A DNA stretch of 64,000 nt from Klebsormidium nitens (taxonomy: Eukaryota > Streptophyta > Klebsormidiophyceae > Klebsormidiales > Klebsormidiaceae): contig DF238762.1 in NCBI GenBank assembly GCA_000708835.1, positions 62,001-126,000 of the forward strand, given 5' to 3'. Below are positions 35,337-46,043 of the stretch, piece after piece. A model generated the notes under the pieces. That model was given only the letters and a program-made list of their open reading frames with translations, did no database searches and was not told the origin of the DNA. Each line of letters starts with the position of its first letter. Position 1 is the stretch's first letter. The position numbers and the translations under genes were made by a program.

Positions 35337-35534
35337 ATGGCAAAAGCCAAAGGCGCAAGAGTTACCGTAACGCTCGAATGTACTTTGTGTAATGAAAATC
35401 GTTCAAAACGGTCGGCTGGAATTTCACGCTATACGACTCAAAAGAATCGTCGTAGTAATCCAGGTCGTCTTGAATTAAAAAAATTCTGCACTCATTGTAA
35501 CGAGCATACCCCTCACAGAGAGATAAAAAAATAA
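35337..35534 (+). CDS. rpl33: 50S ribosomal protein L33
   Basis: A 65-aa protein, [20 protein letters not shown] onward, with two CxxC pairs (CTLC near residue 15 and CTHC near residue 51) that can bind zinc. L33 sits near the ribosomal E site. rps18 follows 15 bases later. Confidence 0.98.
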   Translation: MAKAKGARVTVTLECTLCNENRSKRSAGISRYTTQKNRRSNPGRLELKKFCTHCNEHTPHREIKK

Positions 35535-35549
35535 ATAAAAAGGTTGAAC

Positions 35550-35792
35550 ATGAAAAGAGAGAGAGAGCTCCGTCCTGCACGGGCATCTCGTCGCCGCTTC
35601 CCCCCAGTGAAGTCTGCTGAACAAATTGATTATAAAAATACTGATTTGTTGAGACGTTTTGTAAGCGAACAAGGAAAACTTTTTCCTCGAAGAATGAATC
35701 GTCTCACTTCCAAGCAGCAGCGTGCAATGACCTGTGCGATCAAGCGAGGCCGTCTGCTTGGATTATTGCCTTTTCTTAATCGCAAGGATTAG
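35550..35792 (+). CDS. rps18: 30S ribosomal protein S18
   Basis: An 80-aa protein with the S18 core [20 protein letters not shown] and the [20 protein letters not shown] helix. ATG 35550 is preferred to an upstream TTG. Its stop overlaps that of the convergent rpl20 by 3 bases. A 24-base piece of it is repeated beside trnD. Confidence 0.97.
   Translation: MKRERELRPARASRRRFPPVKSAEQIDYKNTDLLRRFVSEQGKLFPRRMNRLTSKQQRAMTCAIKRGRLLGLLPFLNRKD
35639..35662 (+). repeat. 24-bp direct repeat, copy 1 (inside rps18)
   Basis: These 24 bases of rps18 (codons for the TDLLRRFV region) recur exactly at 36374-36397, directly after trnD. The rps18 copy is presumably the source. Confidence 0.85.
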
Positions 35793-36160
35793 CTTTCGAC
35801 TAAAAGAGAAGGAGTTTGTAGCGTGAAGCTAAGGAGAGCCGAAAAAGCTTCAGGATCACAGACCCCCATTTGGGCCAAAGATCGGCGGTCTAGGGCAATT
35901 CCCATTTTCCGCAGCCTGTGAATTGCAAGGCTGTAACGGTATCCTTCGTGCGCCATCGCAGCATTGAGGCGCACGATCCAGAGACGGCGCAAGTCTCGCT
36001 TGCGCCTCCCTTGGTCTCGGTGAGAATATTCTAGTGCTTTTGTTGCTCGTTGACTAGCAGTTCGAAAAAGGGTTGATTGAGAGCCTCTGAAGCTTTTAGT
36101 CAGGGCAAGAGTTCTATTTCTACGCCGTTTTGCTACGTAGCCTCGTTTGATTCGAGTCAT
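35789..36160 (-). CDS. rpl20: 50S ribosomal protein L20
   Basis: A 123-aa protein from [20 protein letters not shown], the normal L20 start; 13 further codons upstream are open but not conserved. L20 binds 23S rRNA early in assembly. The motif [20 protein letters not shown] lies near residue 50. It converges on rps18. Confidence 0.97.
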   Translation of the reverse strand: MTRIKRGYVAKRRRNRTLALTKSFRGSQSTLFRTASQRATKALEYSHRDQGRRKRDLRRLWIVRLNAAMAHEGYRYSLAIHRLRKMGIALDRRSLAQMGVCDPEAFSALLSFTLQTPSLLVES

Positions 36161-36254
36161 AAGTAGGTTTATTTTATTAAGATATGGGCTTGAATGCATT
36201 CATAAGCCTAGAAGTCAAAGGATTAGGCGAGTTAGCAACAATTATGAATCTCTC

Positions 36255-36283
36255 TTGACAAGACTTTAATAATATGCCATGAT
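36255..36283 (+). promoter_or_regulatory. possible promoter for trnD
   Basis: A perfect TTGACA (36255-36260) lies 40 bases upstream of trnD. The matching -10 position holds only CATGAT (36278-36283), so this is tentative. Confidence 0.35.
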
Positions 36284-36299
36284 GTTCAATAAAAGTTGA

Positions 36300-36373
36300 G
36301 GGATTGTAGTTCAATTGGTTAGAGCACCGCCCTGTCAAGGCGGATGTTGCGGGTTCGAGCCCCGTCAGTCCCG
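36300..36373 (+). tRNA. trnD-GUC: tRNA-Asp(GUC)
   Basis: A 74-nt tRNA with acceptor GGGATTG/CAGTCCC and anticodon GTC in loop CTGTCAA. Confidence 0.95.
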
Positions 36374-36397
36374 TACTGATTTGTTGAGACGTTTTGT
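36374..36397 (+). repeat. 24-bp direct repeat, copy 2 (after trnD)
   Basis: An exact copy of rps18 bases 35639-35662 abuts the trnD discriminator base. It is not part of an rps18 reading frame here. Confidence 0.85.
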
Positions 36398-36519
36398 TTC
36401 AATAAGTAATTCCAGTAATGCTTTTTATTGACCTTTGTGTATTTTAAAAAGCTAGATTTCATTCCTTTTTTATTTTTAATTCTATATCATAAGTCTTATA
36501 AAATTTTCTATTCAAAAGT

Positions 36520-39500
36520 TTAAAAAGAATTGAGTAGCTCTCCCGCCCGCCATCCAGGTTTTTTATACGTAAGAATCCCTGCTGATTTACTAAGTTGGAA
36601 AAAAGGGTTCATCTGACCAGTTTTTTTGTTTATTTCATTTGATAATTGATTTTTAAAAAGATTAATAGGAAGAGAACCTGGAAGAGATTGGATTATCGAA
36701 TGGCTAGTACTAGAGTTCCAAATAATTGCAGTAAGTTCTTCTGTTTCCAGTCTTGCAATCGTTTGTCCGCGCTCTAAGTTAGCCGAGTAAGATAATTCAG
36801 CGACCCTCCAATTTGACTTTTGGGTCTCTTTTTGTGCCCAAACGGCTCGAGACTGCATTAGAGAGAAAACATTTTGTAAATTTGGCCATATCCATACTAT
36901 TAACCAGGTTATCAGTTTTTGAATTTCATAAAACGTGGCGTATAAATCACTTTCTGATCGATCTGTCTCATTAAATAATAACCACCGCAGGTCGCTTGTA
37001 CTATAAGTCAAATCCCATCCTCGATGCATTCCCGTGGTAACAGCATGATAACTTCTCCAAAGAGGTCCACATTCATGAGCGCTCATAAGCATCCCGCTTG
37101 TTGCAATTTCTGCTCGTTGTGCTGCTGTTAAAGATAAAGGCTCAGCAGCTAAAGCTGCTGGATCTTCAATGCTTCCTGTATGAGGGTTAGCTCGATCAAA
37201 AGTTTTAGATAAAAGTTTCCGAGTTCGCTCTTTCATCCGAATCTTGCGTCTATGCTCTCGGCTTCGTATCCATTCGGGCATAGTCAAAAATTCCATGTGT
37301 TCCTTAAGCATAGGCCTTAAGTACTCTGCAACCTTTGGATTTTGTGCAAGGTTTATCCACATTTGATCGACTCTCTTATTGTCAGCCTTCCATTTGTTAT
37401 CTTTTAATTCTTGCATTTTAATCTCCCAGCTTTTTTGCGGGTTGGAGTCAGTCGGGTCTAAGCCAAATAGTCTGTGATGTATTGGCGATAAGTCATTCAT
37501 TACATAACTATCTACATACGTGGCGAGCACATGAAGACGACGATACGGAGCTACCCATACTTTGGTGCAGATTGGATCAATTTTTTCTTCTTTATAGATC
37601 CATTGAAAAAAAGGCATCCAAGCATGTAAAAAGTGAAGATCATCAAGACTTATATTTTTCGAAAAAGATTCATCTAAATGCCAAACTCGATCGGGTTCTT
37701 CTGAAAAAAGTCTTACATTATTATTGCTAGGAAAAGGATTCGCAACAAATTCTCTTAGTTCTAGATCCGTAGGAGCATCCTTTAATGGGCTACCGCCTGA
37801 CCAGATTAGAAGAGCAGCACCTGATTTTTTATCTTGCACCTCACGCAATTCTGCGACTTCAAGAGGTCGACCGTATTCTTCTGGATTTATTTGTTCTTCT
37901 TGTTGAAAAGAATGTGGGCGTGGCATATGAAAAAAATAAAGAATGAGAGGTTCCCAAACATAATTAAGATGCAAGAGTTCTTCATCTTTTACCATAACTT
38001 GAAGCGATGGGTGCGGTATCGTAATAGGCCGAAGCTCATCGTAGTACCGCTTTTTTCCTCGCCATCCAAAATATGGATACAAAGATGCTGTATGAACAAA
38101 TGGCTCTTTTCCTCCTAGCGGATCTTCTTCATCAAGTCCTGGAAAGCGGAATAAAAGAAGTGGTAACGATTTGTAAAGAGAAAGGGTGTTCTCTTCTCTT
38201 GCTTGTACAATTCCAACTCCATTGCTTAAAAATGGGTTGCCATATGATTTGTTTTTGTACACGCTTTTGAGACTTCGTTTTTTAAAAGAGTGCACAGGAT
38301 TCGTAAGAGGAGCAAGGGGATTTTGTTTTGCAAGAGCCCATAGCAATTGCCAACATATATCGATTATTGGTTTGTCCATTTGTTTGAGCTGTCGACTTAT
38401 GCCTATGCGGTTCATCAAAAATTCTGATTTAAAAATTGGTTGCTCTGAGTCATTTTCAAGACATTCATAATATAAGTCTCCTCCTGCAACAAGCGCTAAA
38501 GAACGAATGATTTCTGACCAAGCGGCAGTGGCTGTTGGGTCTCTTCTATAACCTATTGGATAGGAAGGCTCTCCAAATGCAAATCGTTCAAGATAACTAT
38601 AACGAAAGCGTATCTCTCCAACATTGTAAACAGGAAATCTTGTTACACCAGGAAGAAGAAAAGCACTTACTACCCACTTACTAAGATGACGATATATATG
38701 AGCGCGACCATCGCGAAAGAAATAATAGGGCGAAAGACGCGTCATACTAGCTTGTTCTTCTCGCATAAGAGAACGTAAAGCTTTCTCGACACGGGTCCAA
38801 GTGGGAGTGATCTGATGAAGGTCTTGTAAATAAGAAGCTTTTTTCCACATAAAAAAATTGGATGCTGCATCTGATGCACTAGCAGGATTATGCGATTTGT
38901 TTCTTCTCACGAATAAGGCATCGTCCCATCCCCATTCTTTTCCCCATTGAAGATGTAAGCTTGCTTGAGCTTTACATAAGGCTATTTCATTTACGAAACT
39001 ATGCATTTCTGCTAGAGTGTAGCCTTGACTCCGGGGAAGCACCTGTTGTAACATTTCACCTTTCAATCGAAAGGTTCCCATACTCATCATAAGAGCTTGA
39101 AAAATACGTTCTCGGTCTACCCAGTTTAGACCTTTCATTGTATAAACTTTGCGCCATCTTCGTTTTCGAAGCAATGGCTCTTTAATTGTGAGAAGAGTTC
39201 CAACGCCAAATCGAATGCCGTAGCGAGTTCGAGGAAACTTATCTAAAAGCCACAAAAGATATAAGAGAGCGGCAGGTGGGTTCCAATCATCGGGATTAAG
39301 AAGCTCCATCGTTTCCCATCCAGTAATTCCACCCTCTGGTGGTAAAGCAACCCATTCTCGTATATCCTGTTGACCTAGAGTAGCCTTGAGAGCTAGCTTT
39401 GCTTTCCGAATCTCTGGAGGGTCATCCTCTAGCTCTTCAATCTCATAGTCTTCTTCTTCTGCTTCTTTTTCTAATTGGTTTGGCATTCCTAAAATATCCC

Positions 39501-41715
39501 AATAATCTAATGTCAGATATCCGGTATTTGGAAGAAAACCAAACATTTTTTCTTCATAAGACAGGCCTCCCATAGATGACCGCTCTCGTAATTCTCTGAC
39601 AGCTAAATAAGAATCACTATGTTCTGTCTCATAGAAGATGTTCAAGCCTTCAACAACAAATAAACAAGGAATCGTTGCAGCAGCAACCATAAAATGCCGT
39701 ACCATATAGTCTTCTGCAATGGTTTGAGGACGATCCATACTTGGAGCAATTGTGCCATCATCTAAAATTTCATCTTCTCGTATTATCTGAAACAATGGCC
39801 CTGGGCCACCGTTCGTTGATCCATTTGAACCAACCGAAGAAGTGCCCCCAGCACTTCCTTTTGAAGAAATACCTTTTCCCTGCCGAGAAACATTTTTCTC
39901 TATTGAATTTTGACCAAATGTCCATTTCATGGAAATCGTTTTTCCGCTCATGCTCATTTGATCCTTATAAAGGGACCAATCAAGTTTTAATTGAATCACT
40001 GGCAATCTCCAATGATCTGAAGCAAGTTGAAACCACTCATCTCTTCTTGATCCGATTGGTTCGATAAATAGACTTGATTTCGGCACAAGGATATCTCGTA
40101 TACCTGCATCGCAACGAGTATCTATCCCAGCAATTGTAGAAAGTTCTGCATCGCAAATATTTGACATGCGTAAAAAAAGGTTAATCATTCGAATCCGTTT
40201 GGCTACAAAGGTTCCTCCACCTGGATGATCCAATGTATGCTGGGCTCCAGCTAGCATTCCCTTATGATTTATAGCTCTTTCTAATGTCCACTGAAATCGA
40301 CGCTCGTTCCCACGCTTTTCTAAATATCTTTTTATTGAGACAGGCACAATATGCCATATTCTCCATCCTAACGAATAAAAAAGACCAACGAAACGAAGGG
40401 GTATGAGTGTCCACCAAACAACGTTATAAAAAAGATGTCTTGTTAAAAACAATGTGAGCTGAGCAATTGGGTTTTTCAAAATTACTCCAAGGGCGTCATC
40501 ACATGACGGCCCTACTCGACGACTCAAATGATGAGCTTGGTCTAGTTGCTCAACCAAAATGGAATTAGTTTTTGTATGAAAACTTATACTTACAAGAGTA
40601 ACTCTGTCATAAACAAGTTCGGCAATATTTTCTATAGATTCTGCTATATTAACAATTACACGAGCAACTTCAAAAGACATCCAATTTATTAACCTAGGTT
40701 TTATAGACAAGACAACTAAAGGAGAAATGCCTATACGAAAGAGGTTTTGAAATAGCATAAAGCGAGGTTGAACCCAGCTATTTGACCGCAATTGGAGGCT
40801 GTTAACCACTTGTGGCCAAAAGCTATGAGTAGGCTTTTGTTTCCAATAAAGATGCCAAATAGATAAAGGTGATAGGCTTATTGCGTCACGTAATTCTTGT
40901 CTCAGAGTGTTTTCTTCTTGATATTGGATGACTAATCCCACTCCGCATGATATGAATAGAGCCCACCAAAGGTCAAAGCTTATTAATTGGAATGAAGGTG
41001 TAAAAATTGAACTAGAATATGCTCGACCCCGTAATGACAATATTTTGTAGAACAAATGAGAAAGCCTCAATAAAATTTGTTGATCAATCCAAGGTTTTTG
41101 ACTTTTTTTTTGAAACCAAGGAAAAGTTGTTTCCTTCAAAAAACATTCTTTCCATTCATGAAAAAATTTATAATTTAAATTTTTAGATTTACTAGTAGAA
41201 TGCTTATAAAATTTTTTTGTCCATTGACTTTTACTTTTCGTTTTGTCAAAGTCGACTTTTTCTGTCCACAGGTTTCTCTTAAAATGTCTTATAGAAGATT
41301 GATTTTGAAACTCATTTATTGATTTTCTTTTTTCTCGAGAATAGCAAAAATTCTTATATTTTCTTATTTGTCGAGTTTCGTATTGATTGTCTAAAGTTTT
41401 AACATTCTTTTTAGTTGAAATAAGAGTTTGTTTGCTTTTCTTATCTTTTTTAAAGTTCTGAAAACTTTTTGGAATTTTTTTTATTAAAGCTTTATTATTT
41501 ATATGCGAATCTTGGATTGTTTTTGCTAAAAAATGGTTATTTGAATCATCTAATTGGGACCAAATGTGTTTCAATTTATTTTTTATATCAATTTGTTTTT
41601 CTTTAGGAAGTAAAAAATTATCTTTTAAAATCAGTTTTTGTATAGGTTTGGCTAACCTATTTTCTCTTAGGGGATCTTCGGTTTTTCGCAGATTCAAGAA
41701 TTGAATAAGCAGCAT
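36520..41715 (-). CDS. ycf2: giant Ycf2/FtsH-like plastid protein, main frame
   Basis: A 1731-aa frame. The N-terminal 250 residues are basic and low in complexity, then come hydrophobic stretches (ISFDLWWALFISCGVGLVIQ; VVWWTLIPLRFVGLFYSLGW). A degenerate AAA+ module follows: AGIDTRCDAGIRDILVPKSS, TIPCLFVVEGLNIFYE at the Walker B position and the lid-like GYTLAEMHSFVNEIALCKAQ. No Walker A lysine loop is visible. This layout fits Ycf2, the FtsH-related protein of the plastid import motor, better than Ycf1. The frame continues upstream past its ATG to a 12-base homopolymer, where it meets the next ORF one base out of register. Confidence 0.65.
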   Translation of the reverse strand: MLLIQFLNLRKTEDPLRENRLAKPIQKLILKDNFLLPKEKQIDIKNKLKHIWSQLDDSNNHFLAKTIQDSHINNKALIKKIPKSFQNFKKDKKSKQTLISTKKNVKTLDNQYETRQIRKYKNFCYSREKRKSINEFQNQSSIRHFKRNLWTEKVDFDKTKSKSQWTKKFYKHSTSKSKNLNYKFFHEWKECFLKETTFPWFQKKSQKPWIDQQILLRLSHLFYKILSLRGRAYSSSIFTPSFQLISFDLWWALFISCGVGLVIQYQEENTLRQELRDAISLSPLSIWHLYWKQKPTHSFWPQVVNSLQLRSNSWVQPRFMLFQNLFRIGISPLVVLSIKPRLINWMSFEVARVIVNIAESIENIAELVYDRVTLVSISFHTKTNSILVEQLDQAHHLSRRVGPSCDDALGVILKNPIAQLTLFLTRHLFYNVVWWTLIPLRFVGLFYSLGWRIWHIVPVSIKRYLEKRGNERRFQWTLERAINHKGMLAGAQHTLDHPGGGTFVAKRIRMINLFLRMSNICDAELSTIAGIDTRCDAGIRDILVPKSSLFIEPIGSRRDEWFQLASDHWRLPVIQLKLDWSLYKDQMSMSGKTISMKWTFGQNSIEKNVSRQGKGISSKGSAGGTSSVGSNGSTNGGPGPLFQIIREDEILDDGTIAPSMDRPQTIAEDYMVRHFMVAAATIPCLFVVEGLNIFYETEHSDSYLAVRELRERSSMGGLSYEEKMFGFLPNTGYLTLDYWDILGMPNQLEKEAEEEDYEIEELEDDPPEIRKAKLALKATLGQQDIREWVALPPEGGITGWETMELLNPDDWNPPAALLYLLWLLDKFPRTRYGIRFGVGTLLTIKEPLLRKRRWRKVYTMKGLNWVDRERIFQALMMSMGTFRLKGEMLQQVLPRSQGYTLAEMHSFVNEIALCKAQASLHLQWGKEWGWDDALFVRRNKSHNPASASDAASNFFMWKKASYLQDLHQITPTWTRVEKALRSLMREEQASMTRLSPYYFFRDGRAHIYRHLSKWVVSAFLLPGVTRFPVYNVGEIRFRYSYLERFAFGEPSYPIGYRRDPTATAAWSEIIRSLALVAGGDLYYECLENDSEQPIFKSEFLMNRIGISRQLKQMDKPIIDICWQLLWALAKQNPLAPLTNPVHSFKKRSLKSVYKNKSYGNPFLSNGVGIVQAREENTLSLYKSLPLLLFRFPGLDEEDPLGGKEPFVHTASLYPYFGWRGKKRYYDELRPITIPHPSLQVMVKDEELLHLNYVWEPLILYFFHMPRPHSFQQEEQINPEEYGRPLEVAELREVQDKKSGAALLIWSGGSPLKDAPTDLELREFVANPFPSNNNVRLFSEEPDRVWHLDESFSKNISLDDLHFLHAWMPFFQWIYKEEKIDPICTKVWVAPYRRLHVLATYVDSYVMNDLSPIHHRLFGLDPTDSNPQKSWEIKMQELKDNKWKADNKRVDQMWINLAQNPKVAEYLRPMLKEHMEFLTMPEWIRSREHRRKIRMKERTRKLLSKTFDRANPHTGSIEDPAALAAEPLSLTAAQRAEIATSGMLMSAHECGPLWRSYHAVTTGMHRGWDLTYSTSDLRWLLFNETDRSESDLYATFYEIQKLITWLIVWIWPNLQNVFSLMQSRAVWAQKETQKSNWRVAELSYSANLERGQTIARLETEELTAIIWNSSTSHSIIQSLPGSLPINLFKNQLSNEINKKTGQMNPFFQLSKSAGILTYKKPGWRAGELLNSF

Positions 41716-41741
41716 CTGATCAAATTGGGAAAGACTGTTTT

Positions 41742-42533
41742 TTACGTTTTTTGAAACAATAAAAAAAAAAAAGGATTTATCTGCTTTGAACTCGGTTGAT
41801 CAAAATTTTTAAAATTGTTTTTTACCTTTGTACTTAAGCTATATGGATCAATATGTATTTCAAAATCATTTTTTTTATGAAGTTGGTTTCTTTTAAAATA
41901 TGAATGCCAATATTCTTCATTTTCATACAATTGGTTTGCTTTTAAAACCATTTGTTTTGGTAAAATTCTAACTTTAAATGTTTTATTTTTGGTAAACAAA
42001 TCAAGTTTATATATTAATGAACTTTCGTCGCACCACGTGTTTGAACGAAGTAAAGAAGATTGACTTTTAATTATAGACTCAAAAAAATCAAAGGTTTCAT
42101 TTTTGCAAAGGTTGAAGTTTCTGCAATTTATAAAAATGTTTTGATTTTTATTATCTTTTATTTGTTTGTTTTTTAATATATAACTCCCATAACGAATAAG
42201 TGATTCCTGAATTGTCTTATTTACTTTCCAGTCCTTCGCAATTCGACTGGGAAGAGTGCTAGACTGACTCAATGGGCCCAGAAAACTCACTAAGTCCACA
42301 GTTCTGTTCGCAAATATAGACTCGGATGTTTGAAAAGGCCGCGTCCAAGGCATAGACCAAAGTGGTTGGCTTTGTGTCCGATTTATTATAGCTTGCGATA
42401 ATAAAAAATCTTTTAACACATTTATGGAAGACACATTATCTAAATAAAAAGTTTCATTTTTATCATTTTTAATTTGATAGGTGCTTTTATTGATAAAAGC
42501 TTGAGAAGAGCCTGCTATCGAGCACTTAAACAT
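41742..42533 (-). CDS. ycf2: N-terminal part of the ycf2-like gene, frameshifted
   Basis: A 263-aa frame (MFKCSIAGSSQAFINKSTYQ onward), rich in Lys, Asn and Phe. It runs into a 12-base A run (41761-41772 on the plus strand) and stops shortly after. With a run of 13, the frame would pass straight through VSKNVKNSLSQFDQM into the 1731-aa frame, giving one protein of about 2005 aa. The composition of both parts is the same, so I read this as one gene with an assembly error, slippage site or real frameshift. The start codon is the first in-frame ATG and is unverified. Confidence 0.6.
   Translation of the reverse strand: MFKCSIAGSSQAFINKSTYQIKNDKNETFYLDNVSSINVLKDFLLSQAIINRTQSQPLWSMPWTRPFQTSESIFANRTVDLVSFLGPLSQSSTLPSRIAKDWKVNKTIQESLIRYGSYILKNKQIKDNKNQNIFINCRNFNLCKNETFDFFESIIKSQSSLLRSNTWCDESSLIYKLDLFTKNKTFKVRILPKQMVLKANQLYENEEYWHSYFKRNQLHKKNDFEIHIDPYSLSTKVKNNFKNFDQPSSKQINPFFFLLFQKT
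41761..41772. repeat. 12-base poly-A tract at the ycf2-like frame break
   Basis: This uninterrupted run of 12 A (T on the coding strand) is the point where the two ycf2-like frames would join if the run were 13 bases long. Confidence 0.9.
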
Positions 42534-42719
42534 CCAAAAGTTTCGTTTTTAGAAACGGAAAGAGACTTGTATTGCATATCTATTGTTTATTAAGAATAGC
42601 AGACTTTTTGTTGGAGAAACTCTTCTAGCGTTAAGAGGGTGTTGAGCGTTTGTTTTTTGCCCCCAAAACTTTTATTTACAAGTCTATGTTCGACTATTTT
42701 TTCAATAGAATGAGAAAAA

Positions 42720-43787
42720 TTAGCTTTCCATAGGGCTACCAAAAACTTTCGCAAATTTTTCTTTTACTAGAAGACCAGAATCAATAGGTTCTAGGGGATC
42801 TTTTCGTAGCCGGTGACGTAGGCATAACGGAATCACTGTCAAGATATCTTGAGCAGTTACTTCATTTCTTCCACCAAGCGCTGCAAGTGCCTTAGCAGCT
42901 CGGTAAGTAACAATATCTCCTCGAAGTCCATCTACGTCTAATTCAGAGCATACTTGTGAAATTTTGATCTTATGATCATAAGAAATTTCTACTGATTTTA
43001 AGCGCTCCCGTGCTTGAATAACTTTTTGTCTCATGCTTTCTTGAGAAGCTTCCCATGCTTGTTGAAAAGCTTCGGGTGCTTCTTCAAAAGAAGCTCTTTG
43101 TTCAACAATCTGAACCCGTAGCTCTGGTTCTTTTACTGTACCAACTTGAGCATGCATACCAAAACGATCGAGTAATTGGGGACGAAGCTCTCCTTCTTCT
43201 GGGTTGCCAGATCCGATAAGTATGAAACGTGCCGGGTGAGATACAGAGATACCTTCTCTTTCTACTGTGTTCCATCCCGAGGCTGCTGCATCGAGAAGTA
43301 CATCTACTAGGTGATCGTCGAGTAAGTTTACCTCATCTACATAAAGTATGCCACGATTTGCTTTTGCTAAAAGGCCTGGCTCGAAAGCTTTAACACCTTC
43401 TGTAAGAGCTCGTTCAAGATCAATCGTGCCACATACGCGATCTTCAGTAGCTCCTAAAGGAAGATCAACCATAGCAATTCTTGTCTTTGTAATAGGAATT
43501 TCCTGATTGTTTATGACCTTTTTTCTTACTTCATGGCTCATTAACTGCGGGTCCCGTGGATCTGAATTAAACGGGTCGTTTTCAACAACTTCAATTTCAG
43601 GCAAAAGGTCTACAAGTGCTCGAACAGTCGTTGATTTGCCTGTACCCCTGTCTCCCATAATCATAACTCCACCAATCTTGGGATCAACAACATTGAGTAG
43701 CAACGCTAGTTTCATTTCTTTTTGTCCGACAATCGCAGTAAAAGGAAAAACCGAGCGTTCGTTCTTTTTTTCGGGAGTAGACTGCAT
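42720..43787 (-). CDS. chlI: magnesium chelatase subunit I
   Basis: A 355-aa AAA+ ATPase. Walker [11 protein letters not shown] lies near residues 45-54, the Walker B segment [17 protein letters not shown] near residue 145, and sensor region [20 protein letters not shown] follows. ChlI hydrolyses ATP to drive Mg2+ insertion into protoporphyrin IX with ChlD and ChlH. It is plastid-encoded in many algae but nuclear in land plants. It lies between atpA and the ycf2-like gene. Confidence 0.98.
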   Translation of the reverse strand: MQSTPEKKNERSVFPFTAIVGQKEMKLALLLNVVDPKIGGVMIMGDRGTGKSTTVRALVDLLPEIEVVENDPFNSDPRDPQLMSHEVRKKVINNQEIPITKTRIAMVDLPLGATEDRVCGTIDLERALTEGVKAFEPGLLAKANRGILYVDEVNLLDDHLVDVLLDAAASGWNTVEREGISVSHPARFILIGSGNPEEGELRPQLLDRFGMHAQVGTVKEPELRVQIVEQRASFEEAPEAFQQAWEASQESMRQKVIQARERLKSVEISYDHKIKISQVCSELDVDGLRGDIVTYRAAKALAALGGRNEVTAQDILTVIPLCLRHRLRKDPLEPIDSGLLVKEKFAKVFGSPMES

Positions 43788-43879
43788 AGATTCACTTTTC
43801 GATAAATACTTTACTTGATTCTGATGGTGTTTTTAGACAGCCCCAACAGAAGGGGCCGTCCTACGGGGGCCAGCTATGT

Positions 43880-45400
43880 TTAGTTTGAACTAGCCAAGAA
43901 AGCCTCAGTATGCTCTTGTATTGCTTTTTTGAGAATCTCTTCCGCTTCTTCGGTGAATGTCTTTGTAGAGCGGATAATTTCACCAAACTTTGGTTCGTTT
44001 GCTTCAATGAAACTTCTCAAAGAGGCAAGGAATTTTCTAACTTGGCCTACTTCAATTTTGTCTAAGTATCCATTGATTCCAGTATAGATAGTAGCCACCT
44101 GTTGCTCAACAGAAAGCGGAGCAGTTTGAGCTTGTTTGAGTAGTTCTCGTAATCTTTGACCACGAGCCAATTGGTTTTGCGTGGCTTTATCTAAGTCTGA
44201 TGCAAATTGTGCAAAGGCCTCAAGTTCAGCAAATTGAGCTAATTCAAGTTTTAGCTTCCCTGCTACTTTTTTCATTGCTTTGATTTGAGCTGCCGATCCC
44301 ACTCGAGATACGGATATTCCCACATTAATTGCAGGTCGAATGCCTGCATTGAACAAATCTGCAGAAAGAAAGATCTGTCCATCCGTAATGGAAATAACAT
44401 TGGTTGGAATGTAAGCAGATACGTCTCCTGCTTGTGTCTCTACAATAGGAAGAGCCGTCATGCTTCCTTCACCTAATTGAGAACTAAGTTTTGCAGCTCT
44501 TTCTAATAAACGAGAATGAAGATAAAAAACATCTCCTGGATAAGCTTCACGACCCGGTGGACGACGCAGTAAGAGAGACATTTGTCTATATGCTTGGGCT
44601 TGCTTTGATAAATCATCGTAAATTACCAAAGCATGCTGTCCTTTGTACATAAAGTACTCAGCCAGTGCAGCTCCAGTGTACGGAGCTAGAAACTGAAGAG
44701 TAGCTGAAGAATTTGCATTTTCTGCGACTACAATGGTATATTCCATGGCTCCACGCTCAGTCAATACATTCACGACTTGAGCCACAGAAGAGGCTTTTTG
44801 TCCAATTGCTACATACACACAAATGACATTTTGACCTTTTTGATTTAAGATGGTGTCAATTGCAACTGCTGTTTTACCGGTTTGTCGGTCTCCAATGATG
44901 AGCTCTCGCTGTCCTCGACCAATAGGAATCATAGAATCAATTGCCAGCAAACCTGTCTGCATAGGTTCGTATACAGAACGACGAGAAATAATCCCTGGAG
45001 CAGGAGATTCAATTAGGCGAGAATCAGAACTGTCGATTGCTCCTTTTCCATCAATGGGATGCGCAAGTGCGTTTACTACTCGGCCTAAATAAGCTTGGCC
45101 TACTGGAATTTGAGCAATTTTACCTGTTGCCTTGACCGAGCTGCCTTCTTGAATAGTAAGCCCTTCTCCCATTAACACAGCACCTACATTATCAAGCTCT
45201 AGATTAAGAGCAATGCCAATAGTGCCATCTTCAAACTCTAATAGCTCTCCGGCCATTACTTTATCTAAGCCATAGATGCGTGCAATTCCATCCCCTACCT
45301 GTAGAACCGTTCCTACATTCATAACTCGCACTTCTTGCGTGTACTCTTCAATCTGCTTACGGATAATACTGCTGATCTCATCAGGACGGATGGTGACCAT
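43880..45400 (-). CDS. atpA: ATP synthase CF1 alpha subunit
   Basis: A 506-aa protein from [20 protein letters not shown], the family start; 29 upstream open codons are ignored. The P-loop GDRQTGKT lies near residue 170 and the catalytic-interface arginine in [20 protein letters not shown] near residue 365. It is the last gene of atpH-atpF-atpA on the minus strand. Confidence 0.98.
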   Translation of the reverse strand: MVTIRPDEISSIIRKQIEEYTQEVRVMNVGTVLQVGDGIARIYGLDKVMAGELLEFEDGTIGIALNLELDNVGAVLMGEGLTIQEGSSVKATGKIAQIPVGQAYLGRVVNALAHPIDGKGAIDSSDSRLIESPAPGIISRRSVYEPMQTGLLAIDSMIPIGRGQRELIIGDRQTGKTAVAIDTILNQKGQNVICVYVAIGQKASSVAQVVNVLTERGAMEYTIVVAENANSSATLQFLAPYTGAALAEYFMYKGQHALVIYDDLSKQAQAYRQMSLLLRRPPGREAYPGDVFYLHSRLLERAAKLSSQLGEGSMTALPIVETQAGDVSAYIPTNVISITDGQIFLSADLFNAGIRPAINVGISVSRVGSAAQIKAMKKVAGKLKLELAQFAELEAFAQFASDLDKATQNQLARGQRLRELLKQAQTAPLSVEQQVATIYTGINGYLDKIEVGQVRKFLASLRSFIEANEPKFGEIIRSTKTFTEEAEEILKKAIQEHTEAFLASSN

Positions 45401-45506
45401 AGCGAAAAAGGAACAAGTTTGAGTGGAAAAAAGCATAGAGAAGGGTAAGGGCATACCAACCCTATCCATTGAGCAATGGCTGTTCAAATTTTAAAGCTAC
45501 TATTTA

Positions 45507-46043
45507 CTATTTTAGCAGACCAATTCGTTCTGCATTGTTAGTGATTACTGCCTCTTGAGCCTCTTTATGAAGCTGTGAACGAATTGCTTCCTGTGCCCGT
45601 TTAAGTGCAGATCTAGAAACACGAAGTTGGACACGTGATTTAGCTCGGCTCAGCCCTAAACGTAAGGAAGCTTCTCTCCAAGCTTCGATTTCTTTGAATG
45701 CTCCTTGTCCAGCCCAAAACATTGCTGATTCATGCTTATCCATAGCAAGCATGCCTTGTATGCGAATGTTTTTTGCTTGTTTTTTTGCCGCCTCAAGCCC
45801 ACCTTTTGCTTGTTCTAAACGAGCAGTTGCTTCTGCGTATCGATTGTCTGCATCTTGTAAAGAAGCTTCAATTGCTTGTTTTCTTTCAATCAACAAAGAA
45901 TTAATAAGTCCACTTCCAAAGTAAGCCAAGATTCCAATAACGACCCCTAGATTGAGAAGATTTGTCTCAAATGGGTCGCTATTTATACCCCAAGATGACC
46001 CCGGAGAGAGCCATTCAAAATCCGGCCAGATGCATTGCACCAT
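45507..46043 (-). CDS. atpF: ATP synthase CF0 subunit b (I)
   Basis: A 178-aa protein with one N-terminal helix (LNLGVVIGILAYFGSGLINS around residues 31-50) and a long charged coiled coil that forms the peripheral stalk. atpF in land plants has a group II intron; this frame is continuous. It lies between atpH and atpA. Confidence 0.95.
   Translation of the reverse strand: MVQCIWPDFEWLSPGSSWGINSDPFETNLLNLGVVIGILAYFGSGLINSLLIERKQAIEASLQDADNRYAEATARLEQAKGGLEAAKKQAKNIRIQGMLAMDKHESAMFWAGQGAFKEIEAWREASLRLGLSRAKSRVQLRVSRSALKRAQEAIRSQLHKEAQEAVITNNAERIGLLK

Noticed and set aside
36520-41715. Identification of the giant ORF as ycf1 (Tic214)
   Set aside because: Ycf1 has six N-terminal membrane helices, not seen here, and the degenerate AAA+ features fit Ycf2/FtsH better; I keep ycf2-like with moderate confidence.
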